Shown piece by piece: positions 1-6,183 of a stretch of 6,249 bases of DNA (within the stretch, counting starts at the first letter, position 1; every line of letters starts with the position of its first letter). The DNA is from Clostridia bacterium (lineage in GTDB: Bacteria > Bacillota > Clostridia > Christensenellales > Aristaeellaceae). The position numbers were made by a program, and so were the translations under genes. The stretch lies in assembly GCA_017620115.1 (NCBI GenBank), contig JAFZRB010000362.1, positions 1 through 6,249 on the forward strand, given 5' to 3'. Below the pieces are notes generated by a model. The model saw nothing but the letters and a program-made list of their open reading frames with translations, was not told the origin of the DNA and did not search any database.

Positions 1-735
1 ATCGACGGCATCCTGAAGCTCGACGACGTGAGCTTCACCGCCAACTCCGGCGAGATTCTGGGCATCGCGGGCATCTCCGGCAGCGGGCAGAAGGAGCTGC
101 TCGAGTCCATCGCCGGGCTGCAGGCCACCGAGGCGGGCAGCGTCGTCTACATTGCGGACGACGGCAGCGAGGAAGAACTGCTGGGCAAGGATCCCCTGAA
201 AATACAGGAAATGGGCGTGGCGCTCTCCTTCGTGCCCGAGGACCGGCTGGGCATGGGCCTCGTGGGCAACATGGATCTGACCGACAACATGATGCTGCGC
301 TCCTTCCGGCGCGGGCGCTCGCTGTTTACCGACCGCAAATCGCCCCACAGGGTGGCCGAGAACGTGGTGCGCGAGCTGGCCGTGAATACGCCCTCGGTCG
401 CCACGCCGGTGCGCCGCCTGTCCGGCGGCAACGTGCAGAAGGTGCTGGTTGGGCGCGAGATCACCAACGCGCCCTCGGTGCTTCTGACCGCCTACGCCGT
501 GCGCGGGCTGGATATCAACTCCTCCTACACCATCTACGACCTGCTGAACCGCCAGAAGAAAAACGGCGTGGCCGTGGTGTACGTGGGCGAAGACCTCGAC
601 GTGCTGGTTGAGCTGTGCGACCGCATTCTGGTTCTGTGCGGCGGCAGGGTCAGCGGCATCGTGGACGGACGCGCCACCGACAAGCGCGAGCTGGGCATGA
701 TGATGACCCGCATCGGAGGTGCAGACAATGGCTAA
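1..735 (+). CDS. BmpA-type nucleoside/sugar ABC importer, ATPase subunit (NupO-like), C-terminal half; 5' end outside window
   Basis: The reading frame is open from base 1, so the start lies upstream; 244 residues are visible. They form the second nucleotide-binding domain of the double-ATPase type (NupO/YufO, RbsA, MglA) that powers uptake through a permease pair on the inner face of the membrane. Motifs in order: a degenerate Walker A, GISGSGQK (70-93), in which the usual Lys-Ser/Thr pair reads Gln-Lys; the ABC signature LSGGN followed by VQK (418-441); a degenerate Walker B region ending in RGLD (about 481-513); and the EDLD segment near 589-600 where other ABC ATPases carry the switch histidine. 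Loss of catalytic residues in this half is usual for the family, with ATP hydrolysis thought to rest on the other half. The stop overlaps the next gene by 8 nt. Nucleoside rather than sugar specificity is inferred from the two accompanying permeases. The family call is firm; the substrate is moderate. Confidence 0.9.
   Translation: MDGILKLDDVSFTANSGEILGIAGISGSGQKELLESIAGLQATEAGSVVYIADDGSEEELLGKDPLKIQEMGVALSFVPEDRLGMGLVGNMDLTDNMMLRSFRRGRSLFTDRKSPHRVAENVVRELAVNTPSVATPVRRLSGGNVQKVLVGREITNAPSVLLTAYAVRGLDINSSYTIYDLLNRQKKNGVAVVYVGEDLDVLVELCDRILVLCGGRVSGIVDGRATDKRELGMMMTRIGGADNG
715..720 (+). promoter_or_regulatory. Ribosome binding site deciding the start of the first permease
   Basis: GGAGGT lies 7 nt before ATG 728. 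The in-frame GTG at 719 overlaps this Shine-Dalgarno sequence and cannot be the start, so ATG 728 is chosen. The site is inside the last codons of the ATPase gene. Confidence 0.85.
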
Positions 736-1840
736 GCAGACGCAGGAACCGCTGTTCCACATCACCAAGCGAGGCGCGCTGCCCTGGTACAGGGCATGGC
801 TCGTCCGCGGCGGGGCCGTGCTGGCGGCGCTGGTCTTTCTGGCGCTGGTGACCACGCTGGTCACCGGCGAAAACCCCATCAGCGTTTACGGCACGATCAT
901 CAGCGCCTCCTTCAGCTCCTCCCGGCGCGTGTGGGTTCTGGTTCAGAATATCGCCATGCTGCTGTGCGTGTCGCTGGCGGTGGTGCCCGCCTTCCGCATG
1001 CGCTTCTGGAACCTGGGCGGCGAGGGGCAGATGCTGGCCGGCGGCCTGGCCACCACGGCCTGCATGATCTGCCTGGCGGACGTTCTGCCCAACTGGGCGA
1101 TCATCCTCTGCATGATCGTCGCCAGCGTCGCGGCCGGCGCGATCTGGGGCGTGATTCCCGCCTACTTCAAGGCGAAATTCAACACGAACGAGACGCTGTT
1201 CACGCTGATGATGAACTACGTGGCGACACAGCTGGTGGCCTTCTTCATCATCATCTGGGAAGTGCCCAAGGGCGCGGGCAAGATCGGCATCATCAACCAG
1301 TCCAGCCAGATCGGCTGGCTTCCGGTCATCGGCGGTTACAAATACCTGCTGAACGTGATCGTCGTGAGCGCCGTGTGCGTGGCGATGTATATATACCTCA
1401 ATTACTCCAAGCACGGCTATGAGATCAGCGTGGTTGGCGAGAGCGAGCGCACCGCCCGCTATGTGGGCATCAAGGTGGAGCGCATCATCATCCGCACGAT
1501 GATCCTCTCCGGCGCGCTGTGCGGCCTCACGGGCATGCTGCTGGTGGGCGGCACCGACCACACGCTGACCACCACCATCACCGGCGGCCGCGGCTTCACC
1601 GCCGTCATGGTGGCCTGGCTGGCGAAGTTCAACCCCATCTGGATGATCATGACCAGCTTCCTGCTGGTTTTCCTGCAGCGCGGCGCGAGCGAGATCTCGA
1701 CGGTGTACGGCCTCAATCAGTCCTACGGCGACATACTGACCGGCATCATCCTGTTCTTCATCGTGGGCAGCGAGTTCTTCATCTCGTACAAAATCAGCTT
1801 CCGCCACGCCGCCCGGAAGGAGGGATACGCCCGTGTTTGA
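728..1840 (+). CDS. ABC transporter permease, BmpA/Nup nucleoside type, first permease (NupP-like)
   Basis: This 370-residue polytopic membrane protein belongs to the LivH/RbsC-like permease superfamily (Pfam BPD_transp_2) and forms half of the channel of the importer. A basic N-terminus is followed by hydrophobic segments at about 27-46, 70-90, 121-142, 157-178, 204-224, 254-275, 291-318 and 336-355. Family landmarks are FWNLGGEGQMLAGG (93-106, like the FNIGxEGQ motif), NTNETLFTLMMNYVA (152-166), the cytoplasmic coupling-loop region GYEISVVGESERTARYVGI (230-248) with the usual G-x-x-x-x-x-V/A-G layout, and GRGFTAVMVAWLAKFNP (287-303), equivalent to GYGFxGIAVALLG in NupP. Length is normal for the family. 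It overlaps the ATPase gene by 8 nt upstream and the second permease by 8 nt downstream, fitting one coupled operon. The ATG at 728 is used because of the Shine-Dalgarno just before it. Substrate specificity cannot be read from the sequence; nucleosides are the best guess. Confidence 0.9.
   Translation: MAKQTQEPLFHITKRGALPWYRAWLVRGGAVLAALVFLALVTTLVTGENPISVYGTIISASFSSSRRVWVLVQNIAMLLCVSLAVVPAFRMRFWNLGGEGQMLAGGLATTACMICLADVLPNWAIILCMIVASVAAGAIWGVIPAYFKAKFNTNETLFTLMMNYVATQLVAFFIIIWEVPKGAGKIGIINQSSQIGWLPVIGGYKYLLNVIVVSAVCVAMYIYLNYSKHGYEISVVGESERTARYVGIKVERIIIRTMILSGALCGLTGMLLVGGTDHTLTTTITGGRGFTAVMVAWLAKFNPIWMIMTSFLLVFLQRGASEISTVYGLNQSYGDILTGIILFFIVGSEFFISYKISFRHAARKEGYARV
1817..1823 (+). promoter_or_regulatory. 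Ribosome binding site for the GTG-started second permease
   Basis: AAGGAGG sits 9 nt before GTG 1833, within the last codons of the first permease. Its strength supports the non-ATG start; the next in-frame ATG is at residue 13, too far from the site and inside the first hydrophobic stretch. Confidence 0.85.
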
Positions 1841-2828
1841 TTTCGTATCGTTCATCCCCCGCGCGGTGATGCAGGGCATCCCGCTGCTCTACGGCAGCAC
1901 CGGCGAAACGCTCACCGAGAAATCGGGCAACCTGAACCTGGGCATTCCGGGCATCATGTACGTGGGCGCCATCAGCGGCGTCATCGGGGCGTTCCTGTAT
2001 GAATCCTCCCTGCCCTCCGCCGACGCCATCCGCGCCGTGCCCGCCATCCTGATCCCGTTCTGCGCGTCGCTGCTGGGCTCGCTGCTGATGGGCCTGATCT
2101 ACTGCTTCCTCACGGTCACGCTGCGCGCTAACCAGAACGTGTCCGGCCTGGCGCTGACCACCTTCGGCGTGGGCTTCGGCAACTTCTTCGGCGGCTCGCT
2201 CATCAAGCTCTCCGGCAGCAGCATGCCCTACCTGGCGCTGTCCGGCACCAGCATGGTCTACAAGCGCTACCTGCCCGTCGCCGACGAGCTGGGCTGGTTC
2301 GGCAAGGTGTTTCTCTCCTACGGCTTCATGGCCTACCTGGCCATCGTCATCGCGCTGGTCGCGGCCTTCGTGCTCCGGCGCACCCGGGCCGGCCTGCACC
2401 TGCGGGCCGTGGGCGAAAGCCCCGCCACCGCCGACGCCGCGGGCATCAGCGTGAACCGCTACAAGTACGCGGCCACCTGCCTGGGCAGCATGATCGCCGG
2501 GCTGGGCGGGCTGTACTACGTCATGGACTACGCCAGCGGCATCTGGTCGAACAACGCCTTCGGCGACCGCGGCTGGCTGGCCATCGCGCTGGTCATCTTC
2601 ACCATCTGGCGGCCGAACGTGGGCGTGCTGGCGAGCGTGCTGTTCGGCGGGCTCTACATCCTGCACATGTACATCCCCTCCGGCATGAACCTGGCCGTGA
2701 AGGAGCTCTACAAAATGCTCCCCTATGTGGTCACCATCATCGTGCTGGTCATCACCAGCATGCGCAACAAGCGCGAAAACCAGCCGCCGGCCCATCTGGG
2801 CGTCGCTTACTTCCGCGAAGAGCGCTGA
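1833..2828 (+). CDS. ABC transporter permease, BmpA/Nup nucleoside type, second permease (NupQ-like)
   Basis: This 331-residue integral membrane protein is the partner permease, in the same superfamily as its upstream neighbour but clearly diverged from it. Characteristic pieces are a short N-terminal helix, then LTEKSGNLNLGIPGIMYVGA (27-46), equivalent to the E-x-SGVLNLGxEGMM motif of NupQ-type proteins; TLRANQNVSGLALT (96-109); the coupling-loop motif GLHLRAVGESPATADAAGI (187-205); and GDRGWLAIALVIFTIWRPN (244-262). Hydrophobic segments are visible at about 38-57, 69-94, 103-121, 161-182, 213-232, 262-281 and 297-310. It ends in a short charged cytoplasmic tail (311-331). The GTG start is fixed by AAGGAGG just upstream. 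It is the last gene of the operon and is followed by a terminator hairpin 13 bases after the stop. With the upstream ATPase and permease it would form the complete membrane part of the importer; the binding lipoprotein is not in the window. Confidence 0.9.
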   Translation: MFDFVSFIPRAVMQGIPLLYGSTGETLTEKSGNLNLGIPGIMYVGAISGVIGAFLYESSLPSADAIRAVPAILIPFCASLLGSLLMGLIYCFLTVTLRANQNVSGLALTTFGVGFGNFFGGSLIKLSGSSMPYLALSGTSMVYKRYLPVADELGWFGKVFLSYGFMAYLAIVIALVAAFVLRRTRAGLHLRAVGESPATADAAGISVNRYKYAATCLGSMIAGLGGLYYVMDYASGIWSNNAFGDRGWLAIALVIFTIWRPNVGVLASVLFGGLYILHMYIPSGMNLAVKELYKMLPYVVTIIVLVITSMRNKRENQPPAHLGVAYFREER

Positions 2829-2841
2829 CCGGCAAACGAAA

Positions 2842-2878
2842 GACGGACTGTTCCCATCGGGAACGGCCCGTCCTTTTA
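2842..2878 (+). terminator. Rho-independent terminator of the transporter operon, possibly bidirectional
   Basis: A 14-base left arm (2842-2855) and right arm (2859-2872) fold around the loop ATC with one A-C mismatch and one G-U wobble, followed by CTTTTATT. On the opposite strand the stem is equally good, with a weaker T-rich tail (TTTCGTTTG), so it may also stop transcripts of the convergent SH3b gene that ends at 2906. Confidence 0.85.
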
Positions 2879-2905
2879 TTATGCCCAATGCCGCAGCGCC
2901 GGATA

Positions 2906-5026
2906 TCAGCTGTTGCCCGCCCGCAGCGCCTTCTGAACGGCGGCCTGATGGGCGGCGTCCAGGCGGTTGCCGGCATGCGTGCGGCTGTTTGTGAAGTGGA
3001 TGCAGAAGCATCCGTCGAAGTTGTTGTCCGGCATGGAATCGCTTTCGCCGTGGGGCATGCCGTTCATCGAGGCGGCGTAGGTCACGCCGTTCACCGTCAC
3101 CCAGATGGCGCGGCGCGTCCACTGCCACTGATAGCCGTAGATCTTGTACATAATCGCCGTGTCGGCCGAGGTGAGCGGCTGCGCGTCCAGGTGGTTCGTG
3201 CCGCCGGTGCGCTTGATCTGGAAGCTCAGGCGCGTGTCGACGTCCGTCACCGTGCCGGTCATGCCGCGCTTGAATACGGTGGAGATGGTGCCCGTCCACC
3301 AGTCGCTGGAGATCACCCTGCCGATGGTCACGTCGCCCGTCGTGTCCGGAACGGACGTGGTGTCCGGCTTGGTCGAACTCACGTATTTCGCGGAGATATA
3401 GCCCGTCGTGCCGCCATACGACACGCGGTACCAGCCGTCGGTCTGCTCGTAAAGCGTCAGCTCGTCGCCCAGGCGCGCGACGGTCGCCACGCCGTATTCC
3501 GTGCCCGCGCCGGAGCGGATGTTCACCGCGCCGCCCGACACATATCCCTTGCCGCCCGCGGCCGGCGAGGCTGTGGCCGTCGCCGCGGGGGCGGCGCTCA
3601 CGGACACGCCCTTCTTTGACACATAGGAGCTGGCCACATAGCCCACGCTGCCGCGGTAGTTGACCAGATACCAGCTGCCGTTGCGCCCGGTCACCGTCAG
3701 CTCGGTGCCCGCCTTGAGCACGTACATCACGTCGCCCTCGGGCGCCTTGCGCATGTTCACCTCGACGTCGGCCACGCCGGTCCAGCTCTCGTAGGAGGCG
3801 TTCTCAACCGCGCTCGACAGCGCGATGTATGCCTTCATGACGTAGCCCGTGCGGCCGTCGTAGCTCACCTTGTACCAGTCGCCCTTCTCGCCCGCCACGT
3901 TCACCTTGTCGTTCAGGCCGATCACCTTCACGATGGCCGCGTTGGCCGAGGCGGACGCGCGCATGTTCACGCGCGCCGTCGCCGTCGCGATCACGGAGGC
4001 GGCGTAGGCCGTCTCCACGTTCGGATCCGCGGTGGCAACGGGCGCGGGAGTCGCAGGCTGCCCGTTCAGCGTCACATACTGGCTGTAGATATAGCCGCTG
4101 CGGCCCGACGCCGTCACCTTGTACCAGCCGCCGGACTCGCCGGTCACGCTCACGCTCGCGCCCTTCGCGATCACCTTCACGATGGCCGCGTCCGCCGAGG
4201 CGGAGGCGCGCATGTTCACGCGCTCGCTGACCGTCGCCGCGACGGGAGAGGCGTAATCCCCGTTGTTTGTCGGAGCGGGCGTCGGCGTGGGATCGGGCGA
4301 AGGCGCGTTCCCGGTCAGCGTCACATACTGCCGCATGACGTAGCCCGTGGCGTCCGCCGTCGAAACGCGATACCACTCGCCGCTCTCGCCGATCACGCTC
4401 AGCGCCGCGCCGCGGGCCAGCACCGTGAGCACGGCGGCGTCCTTCTCGGCCCCGGCGCGCATATTCACGCGCGTGCTGGCGACGCCCGCGAGGGCCTCGG
4501 CATACGCCGTCTCGCCGGCCTGCGCCTCTTTGCCGGTGATGATATACTCCTTCAGGACGTAGCCCGTCCGCCCGCCGTAGGAGGCGATATACCAGTCGCC
4601 GCACTCGCCGGTGAGGGTTACGATATCGTTTTTGCCAATCACCTTTTCGATATCCGACGCCGTTACGGGCAGCGCGCGCATATTGACGCGCGACAGGGCG
4701 CGCCCGGCCACGGTATCCGTCCACACAGTCCGGGAAGCCGCCACGTCCGCGGCGATTTCCTCAGGATCGACCGAAACATATTCCTTCAGGACATAGCCCT
4801 GTTTGCCGCCGAGCGCCACCAGGATCCACTGATCCGCTTCGCTCACATATTGAAGCGTCTGCCCCCGGCTCACCACCGTCACGGCCTTGCTTTTCGCGCT
4901 GGGCTCCGTCCGGACGTTCAGGCGCTCCGCCGTCACAGTCACCGCGTCTGCGAGCGCGCCGCCCGACAGCATGGCGGCCGCAACGCACAGCGCCGCGGCA
5001 CGGCGGATCATTTTGCCTGTATCCAT
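2906..5026 (-). CDS. Secreted seven-SH3b-repeat cell-wall protein with C-terminal L,D-transpeptidase-like Cys/His domain
   Basis: The product is 706 residues. Residues 1-26 form a signal peptide: basic MIRR, then an Ala/Leu-rich core, with a likely cut after ALA. Seven bacterial SH3 (SH3b) repeats follow at about 28-87, 108-165, 179-238, 262-321, 347-404, 416-470 and 494-550. Each has a V-N-(M/I/V)-R-x start, a W-Y-x-V (or WILV) core and a G-Y-(V/I)-x-x-x-Y end. Pro/Thr/Ala-rich linkers separate some repeats (241-256, 322-336, 474-493). Such repeats usually bind peptidoglycan. The last domain (566-706) resembles a domain I recall at the end of other clostridial SH3b proteins. It shows MPHGES (His659), then DGCFCIHF (Cys673, Cys675, His677) and NSRTH (His684), an arrangement recalling the His/Cys site of L,D-transpeptidases without a clear match. 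No LPxTG or membrane anchor is seen, so it is secreted or wall-bound through the repeats. The ATG at 5026 follows an AAGGA site and a strong promoter. The enzymatic role is inferred, not shown. Confidence 0.88.
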   Translation of the reverse strand: MDTGKMIRRAAALCVAAAMLSGGALADAVTVTAERLNVRTEPSAKSKAVTVVSRGQTLQYVSEADQWILVALGGKQGYVLKEYVSVDPEEIAADVAASRTVWTDTVAGRALSRVNMRALPVTASDIEKVIGKNDIVTLTGECGDWYIASYGGRTGYVLKEYIITGKEAQAGETAYAEALAGVASTRVNMRAGAEKDAAVLTVLARGAALSVIGESGEWYRVSTADATGYVMRQYVTLTGNAPSPDPTPTPAPTNNGDYASPVAATVSERVNMRASASADAAIVKVIAKGASVSVTGESGGWYKVTASGRSGYIYSQYVTLNGQPATPAPVATADPNVETAYAASVIATATARVNMRASASANAAIVKVIGLNDKVNVAGEKGDWYKVSYDGRTGYVMKAYIALSSAVENASYESWTGVADVEVNMRKAPEGDVMYVLKAGTELTVTGRNGSWYLVNYRGSVGYVASSYVSKKGVSVSAAPAATATASPAAGGKGYVSGGAVNIRSGAGTEYGVATVARLGDELTLYEQTDGWYRVSYGGTTGYISAKYVSSTKPDTTSVPDTTGDVTIGRVISSDWWTGTISTVFKRGMTGTVTDVDTRLSFQIKRTGGTNHLDAQPLTSADTAIMYKIYGYQWQWTRRAIWVTVNGVTYAASMNGMPHGESDSMPDNNFDGCFCIHFTNSRTHAGNRLDAAHQAAVQKALRAGNS
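2909..3331 (-). other. C-terminal catalytic-like domain of the SH3b protein (residues 566-706)
   Basis: The domain contains DWW (575-577), NHLDAQPLT (611-619), WQWTRRAIWV (634-643), His659 in MPHG, Cys673/Cys675/His677 in GCFCIHF and a terminal RLDAAHQAAV stretch (688-697). The pairing of an HG motif with a downstream Cys-hydrophobic-basic motif is reminiscent of L,D-transpeptidase (YkuD) enzymes, where the basic residue is usually Arg; here it is His. Which Cys would be the nucleophile is unclear. Confidence 0.55.
3920..3974 (-). repeat. Near-identical 55-bp segment, copy in SH3b repeat 5
   Basis: This segment matches 4169-4223 with 3 differences in 55 bases, at an offset of exactly 249 bp (83 codons). 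It encodes the start of an SH3b repeat (RVNMRASASANAAIVKVI in the protein). It reflects internal duplication within the gene. Confidence 0.85.
4169..4223 (-). repeat. Near-identical 55-bp segment, copy in SH3b repeat 4
   Basis: This is the partner of 3920-3974. It encodes RVNMRASASADAAIVKVI, differing from the other copy by one residue. The in-frame 249-bp offset equals one SH3b repeat plus its linker. Confidence 0.85.
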
Positions 5027-5037
5027 CGTATTTCACG

Positions 5038-5042
5038 TCCTT
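5038..5042 (-). promoter_or_regulatory. Ribosome binding site of the SH3b gene
   Basis: On the minus strand AAGGA lies 11 nt before ATG 5026. The spacing is slightly long and the match short, but no better start is seen, and the signal peptide begins right after this ATG. Confidence 0.6.
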
Positions 5043-5061
5043 TCGCACATGATACGCGCTT

Positions 5062-5090
5062 ATTATATTACAAATCTATTTCAATTTCAA
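5062..5090 (-). promoter_or_regulatory. Sigma-A type promoter of the SH3b gene
   Basis: Reading the minus strand, TTGAAA (5085-5090) is followed after exactly 17 bases by TATAAT (5062-5067). The -10 is perfect and the -35 matches 5 of 6. The predicted transcript start near 5055 gives a leader of about 30 nt. The surrounding sequence is AT-rich, unlike the coding regions. Confidence 0.85.
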
Positions 5091-5186
5091 GTCTGTCCAT
5101 ACCATTTTCCCCATTCTTTTTGCATTTTTCCGGAGTTTAACAGGCTCCGCGCCGCAAGCCGCCATAAAAAACGCGCAAAAAAGTGA

Positions 5187-5214
5187 CGCTGCCGCATATT
5201 GTTTGACGGCGGCG
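5187..5214. promoter_or_regulatory. Imperfect inverted repeat overlapping the regulator's -35, possible operator
   Basis: CGCTGCCG (5187-5194) and CGGCGGCG (5207-5214) are complementary over 8 positions with one wobble, around a 12-base spacer. TGACG also occurs twice in the same orientation (5184-5188 and 5204-5208), 20 bp apart, about two helical turns. Overlap with the -35 element would suit a repressor site, but such symmetry can arise by chance in GC-rich DNA. Confidence 0.3.
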
Positions 5215-5231
5215 CGCATACTCTGTACCAT
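5203..5231 (+). promoter_or_regulatory. Probable sigma-A promoter of the Myb-like regulator
   Basis: TTGACG (5203-5208; 5 of 6 to consensus) is followed after 17 bases by TACCAT (5226-5231; 4 of 6). The predicted transcript start near 5238 leaves a short leader with the Shine-Dalgarno close to its 5' end. Confidence 0.6.
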
Positions 5232-5244
5232 AAACAGATTTATT

Positions 5245-5250
5245 GGAGGA
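5245..5250 (+). promoter_or_regulatory. Ribosome binding site deciding the start of the Myb-like gene
   Basis: GGAGGA lies 7 nt before ATG 5258. The in-frame TTG at 5243 overlaps this site and is rejected as a start. Confidence 0.85.
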
Positions 5251-5257
5251 AGAAGAC

Positions 5258-6109
5258 ATGGAACAGTCAGTCATCCATCTGTCAAACAGGCGCAGCGGCT
5301 GGAGCGAGGACGAATCTTCGCTCCTGTGGCGCGCCGCGGACGAAGCGCAGGCGCAGGGTCTTCCGCTGAAGCAGGTTTTTGAGCAGGTTGCCGAAAAAAC
5401 GGGCCGACGCCCGAACAGCATAAGGAATTACTACTACGCGCAGGCCCGCGAGCGCGCGGGCGGCCACGAGCGCGCGGCCCGCTTCGTGCCCTTTACGGAG
5501 GATGAGGTGCGCTCGCTGGTCGAAACGGTGCTGCGCCGCAAGGCGGAGGGCATGTCGGTGCGCGCGTGCCTCCAGCAGATGGCGGGCGGCAGCCATTCGC
5601 TCATGCTGCGCTACCAGAACAAATACCGCGCCGTGCTGCGCTCGCGCCCCGAGATCATCCGCGAGACGCTCGAAAGGCTGAAGGCGGAGGGCGTCGAGTG
5701 CCCCCAGCCGCAGGTGCGCGCCCGCGCGCGGCTTTCGCCCGAGGACGCGCTGGGCCAGATGGCCGTCAGCGCCCGCAAGACCGGCGATTCCGAACTGATC
5801 CAGGCCTGCGACGTGTTCGCCCGGCTCATCCGCAACGGCCGGGCCGGCGACATGCCCGATCAGACCGCGCAGCTGGATCGCATGAACGTGCGGCTCGACC
5901 TGTACCGCCTGGCGCTCACCGACCGCACGCGCCTGATGCGCGCGTTCTGCGAAACCGCGGACGAGTTCGCGTCTTCCGTGAAGGAATACCTGATCTGCGG
6001 CCGCCAGGAGCGCGTCGACCGGCTGGACGCCTTCTGCGACCAGCTGACCGATCGCCTCGGCCGCCTGGAGAGCTGCATGACCGCCGCGCAGGACGCGCTG
6101 AAGGAATAG
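5258..6109 (+). CDS. Probable DNA-binding regulator with Myb/SANT-like N-terminal module, otherwise uncharacterised
   Basis: The 283-residue soluble, charged protein has no signal peptide or membrane segment. Residues 14-65 (GWSEDESSLLWRAADEA at the start, then GRRPNSIRNYYY) have the spacing of a Myb/SANT-like helix-turn-helix, as in RsfA-type regulators: a Trp followed by acidic residues, three helices and a basic recognition helix. A second helical module at about 78-124 (PFTEDEV, then GMSVRACLQQMAGG and LRYQNKYR) looks like a partner repeat; I recall similar two-module proteins in Clostridia without an assigned function. The stretch 150-204 is Arg/Pro-rich and mixed, and 205-283 is predicted helical and may form a coiled coil or oligomerisation region. 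It is transcribed away from the SH3b wall-protein gene and shares its intergenic region, so it could regulate that gene or itself. The start at ATG 5258 is supported by GGAGGA. The DNA-binding role is inferred from motif resemblance only; no regulon can be named. Confidence 0.8.
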   Translation: MEQSVIHLSNRRSGWSEDESSLLWRAADEAQAQGLPLKQVFEQVAEKTGRRPNSIRNYYYAQARERAGGHERAARFVPFTEDEVRSLVETVLRRKAEGMSVRACLQQMAGGSHSLMLRYQNKYRAVLRSRPEIIRETLERLKAEGVECPQPQVRARARLSPEDALGQMAVSARKTGDSELIQACDVFARLIRNGRAGDMPDQTAQLDRMNVRLDLYRLALTDRTRLMRAFCETADEFASSVKEYLICGRQERVDRLDAFCDQLTDRLGRLESCMTAAQDALKE

Positions 6110-6154
6110 AGCCTCCCTCCCCTTTCGCCGCCCAGGGCCGTCTCATTTGATCCA

Positions 6155-6170
6155 GTAAATTGGAGTTTAC
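6155..6170. repeat. Small hairpin preceding the double-hairpin repeat
   Basis: GTAAAT and GTTTAC pair (one wobble) around the loop TGGA. The same loop sequence occurs in the larger hairpin 13 bases downstream, suggesting both may belong to one repeat unit. Confidence 0.5.
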
Positions 6171-6183
6171 AGGGCACAAAGGG

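Larger units (their letters stand above)
5027..5257. other. Divergent intergenic region between the SH3b gene and the Myb-like regulator
   Basis: These 231 bp hold back-to-back promoters: minus-strand elements at 5062-5090 and plus-strand elements at 5203-5231. The central part has T-rich then A-rich tracts (5104-5130 and 5165-5182). No reading frame or RNA gene is supported here. Confidence 0.8.

Noticed and set aside
650..3299. Two long minus-strand open frames (409 and 501 codons; 650-1879 and 1794-3299) opposite the permeases and the end of the SH3b gene
   Set aside because: Their composition is dominated by His, Asp, Ala, Gly and Arg as expected from antisense reading of GC-rich codons. 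They have no motifs or membrane segments, and they overlap well-supported genes.
2888..3619. Plus-strand open frame of 243 codons opposite the SH3b gene
   Set aside because: It is an antisense shadow rich in Arg, Ala, Val and His, has no domain signals and no Shine-Dalgarno, and the minus-strand frame encodes clear SH3b repeats.
3804..4724. Second minus-strand frame (306 codons) inside the SH3b gene
   Set aside because: It is out of frame with the SH3b coding sequence, extremely Arg-rich, and appears repetitive only because the real gene is repetitive.
2906..5026. Periodic sequence that could suggest a CRISPR or tandem-repeat array
   Set aside because: The periodicity is explained by in-frame SH3b coding repeats of unequal length and divergence, with no conserved short repeat separated by unique spacers.
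5131..5149. CGGAG and CTCCG inverted repeat with a 9-base loop in the divergent intergenic region
   Set aside because: The 5-bp stem is short with no T-run on either strand. Its GGAGTTTAACAGG resembles GGAGTTTACAGG near 6162, but one short match with an indel is too weak to call a repeat.
5566..6150. Plus-strand open frame of 194 codons overlapping the Myb-like gene
   Set aside because: It is Pro/Arg/Ala-rich in the manner of a frame-shifted shadow, and it lies inside a better-supported gene.
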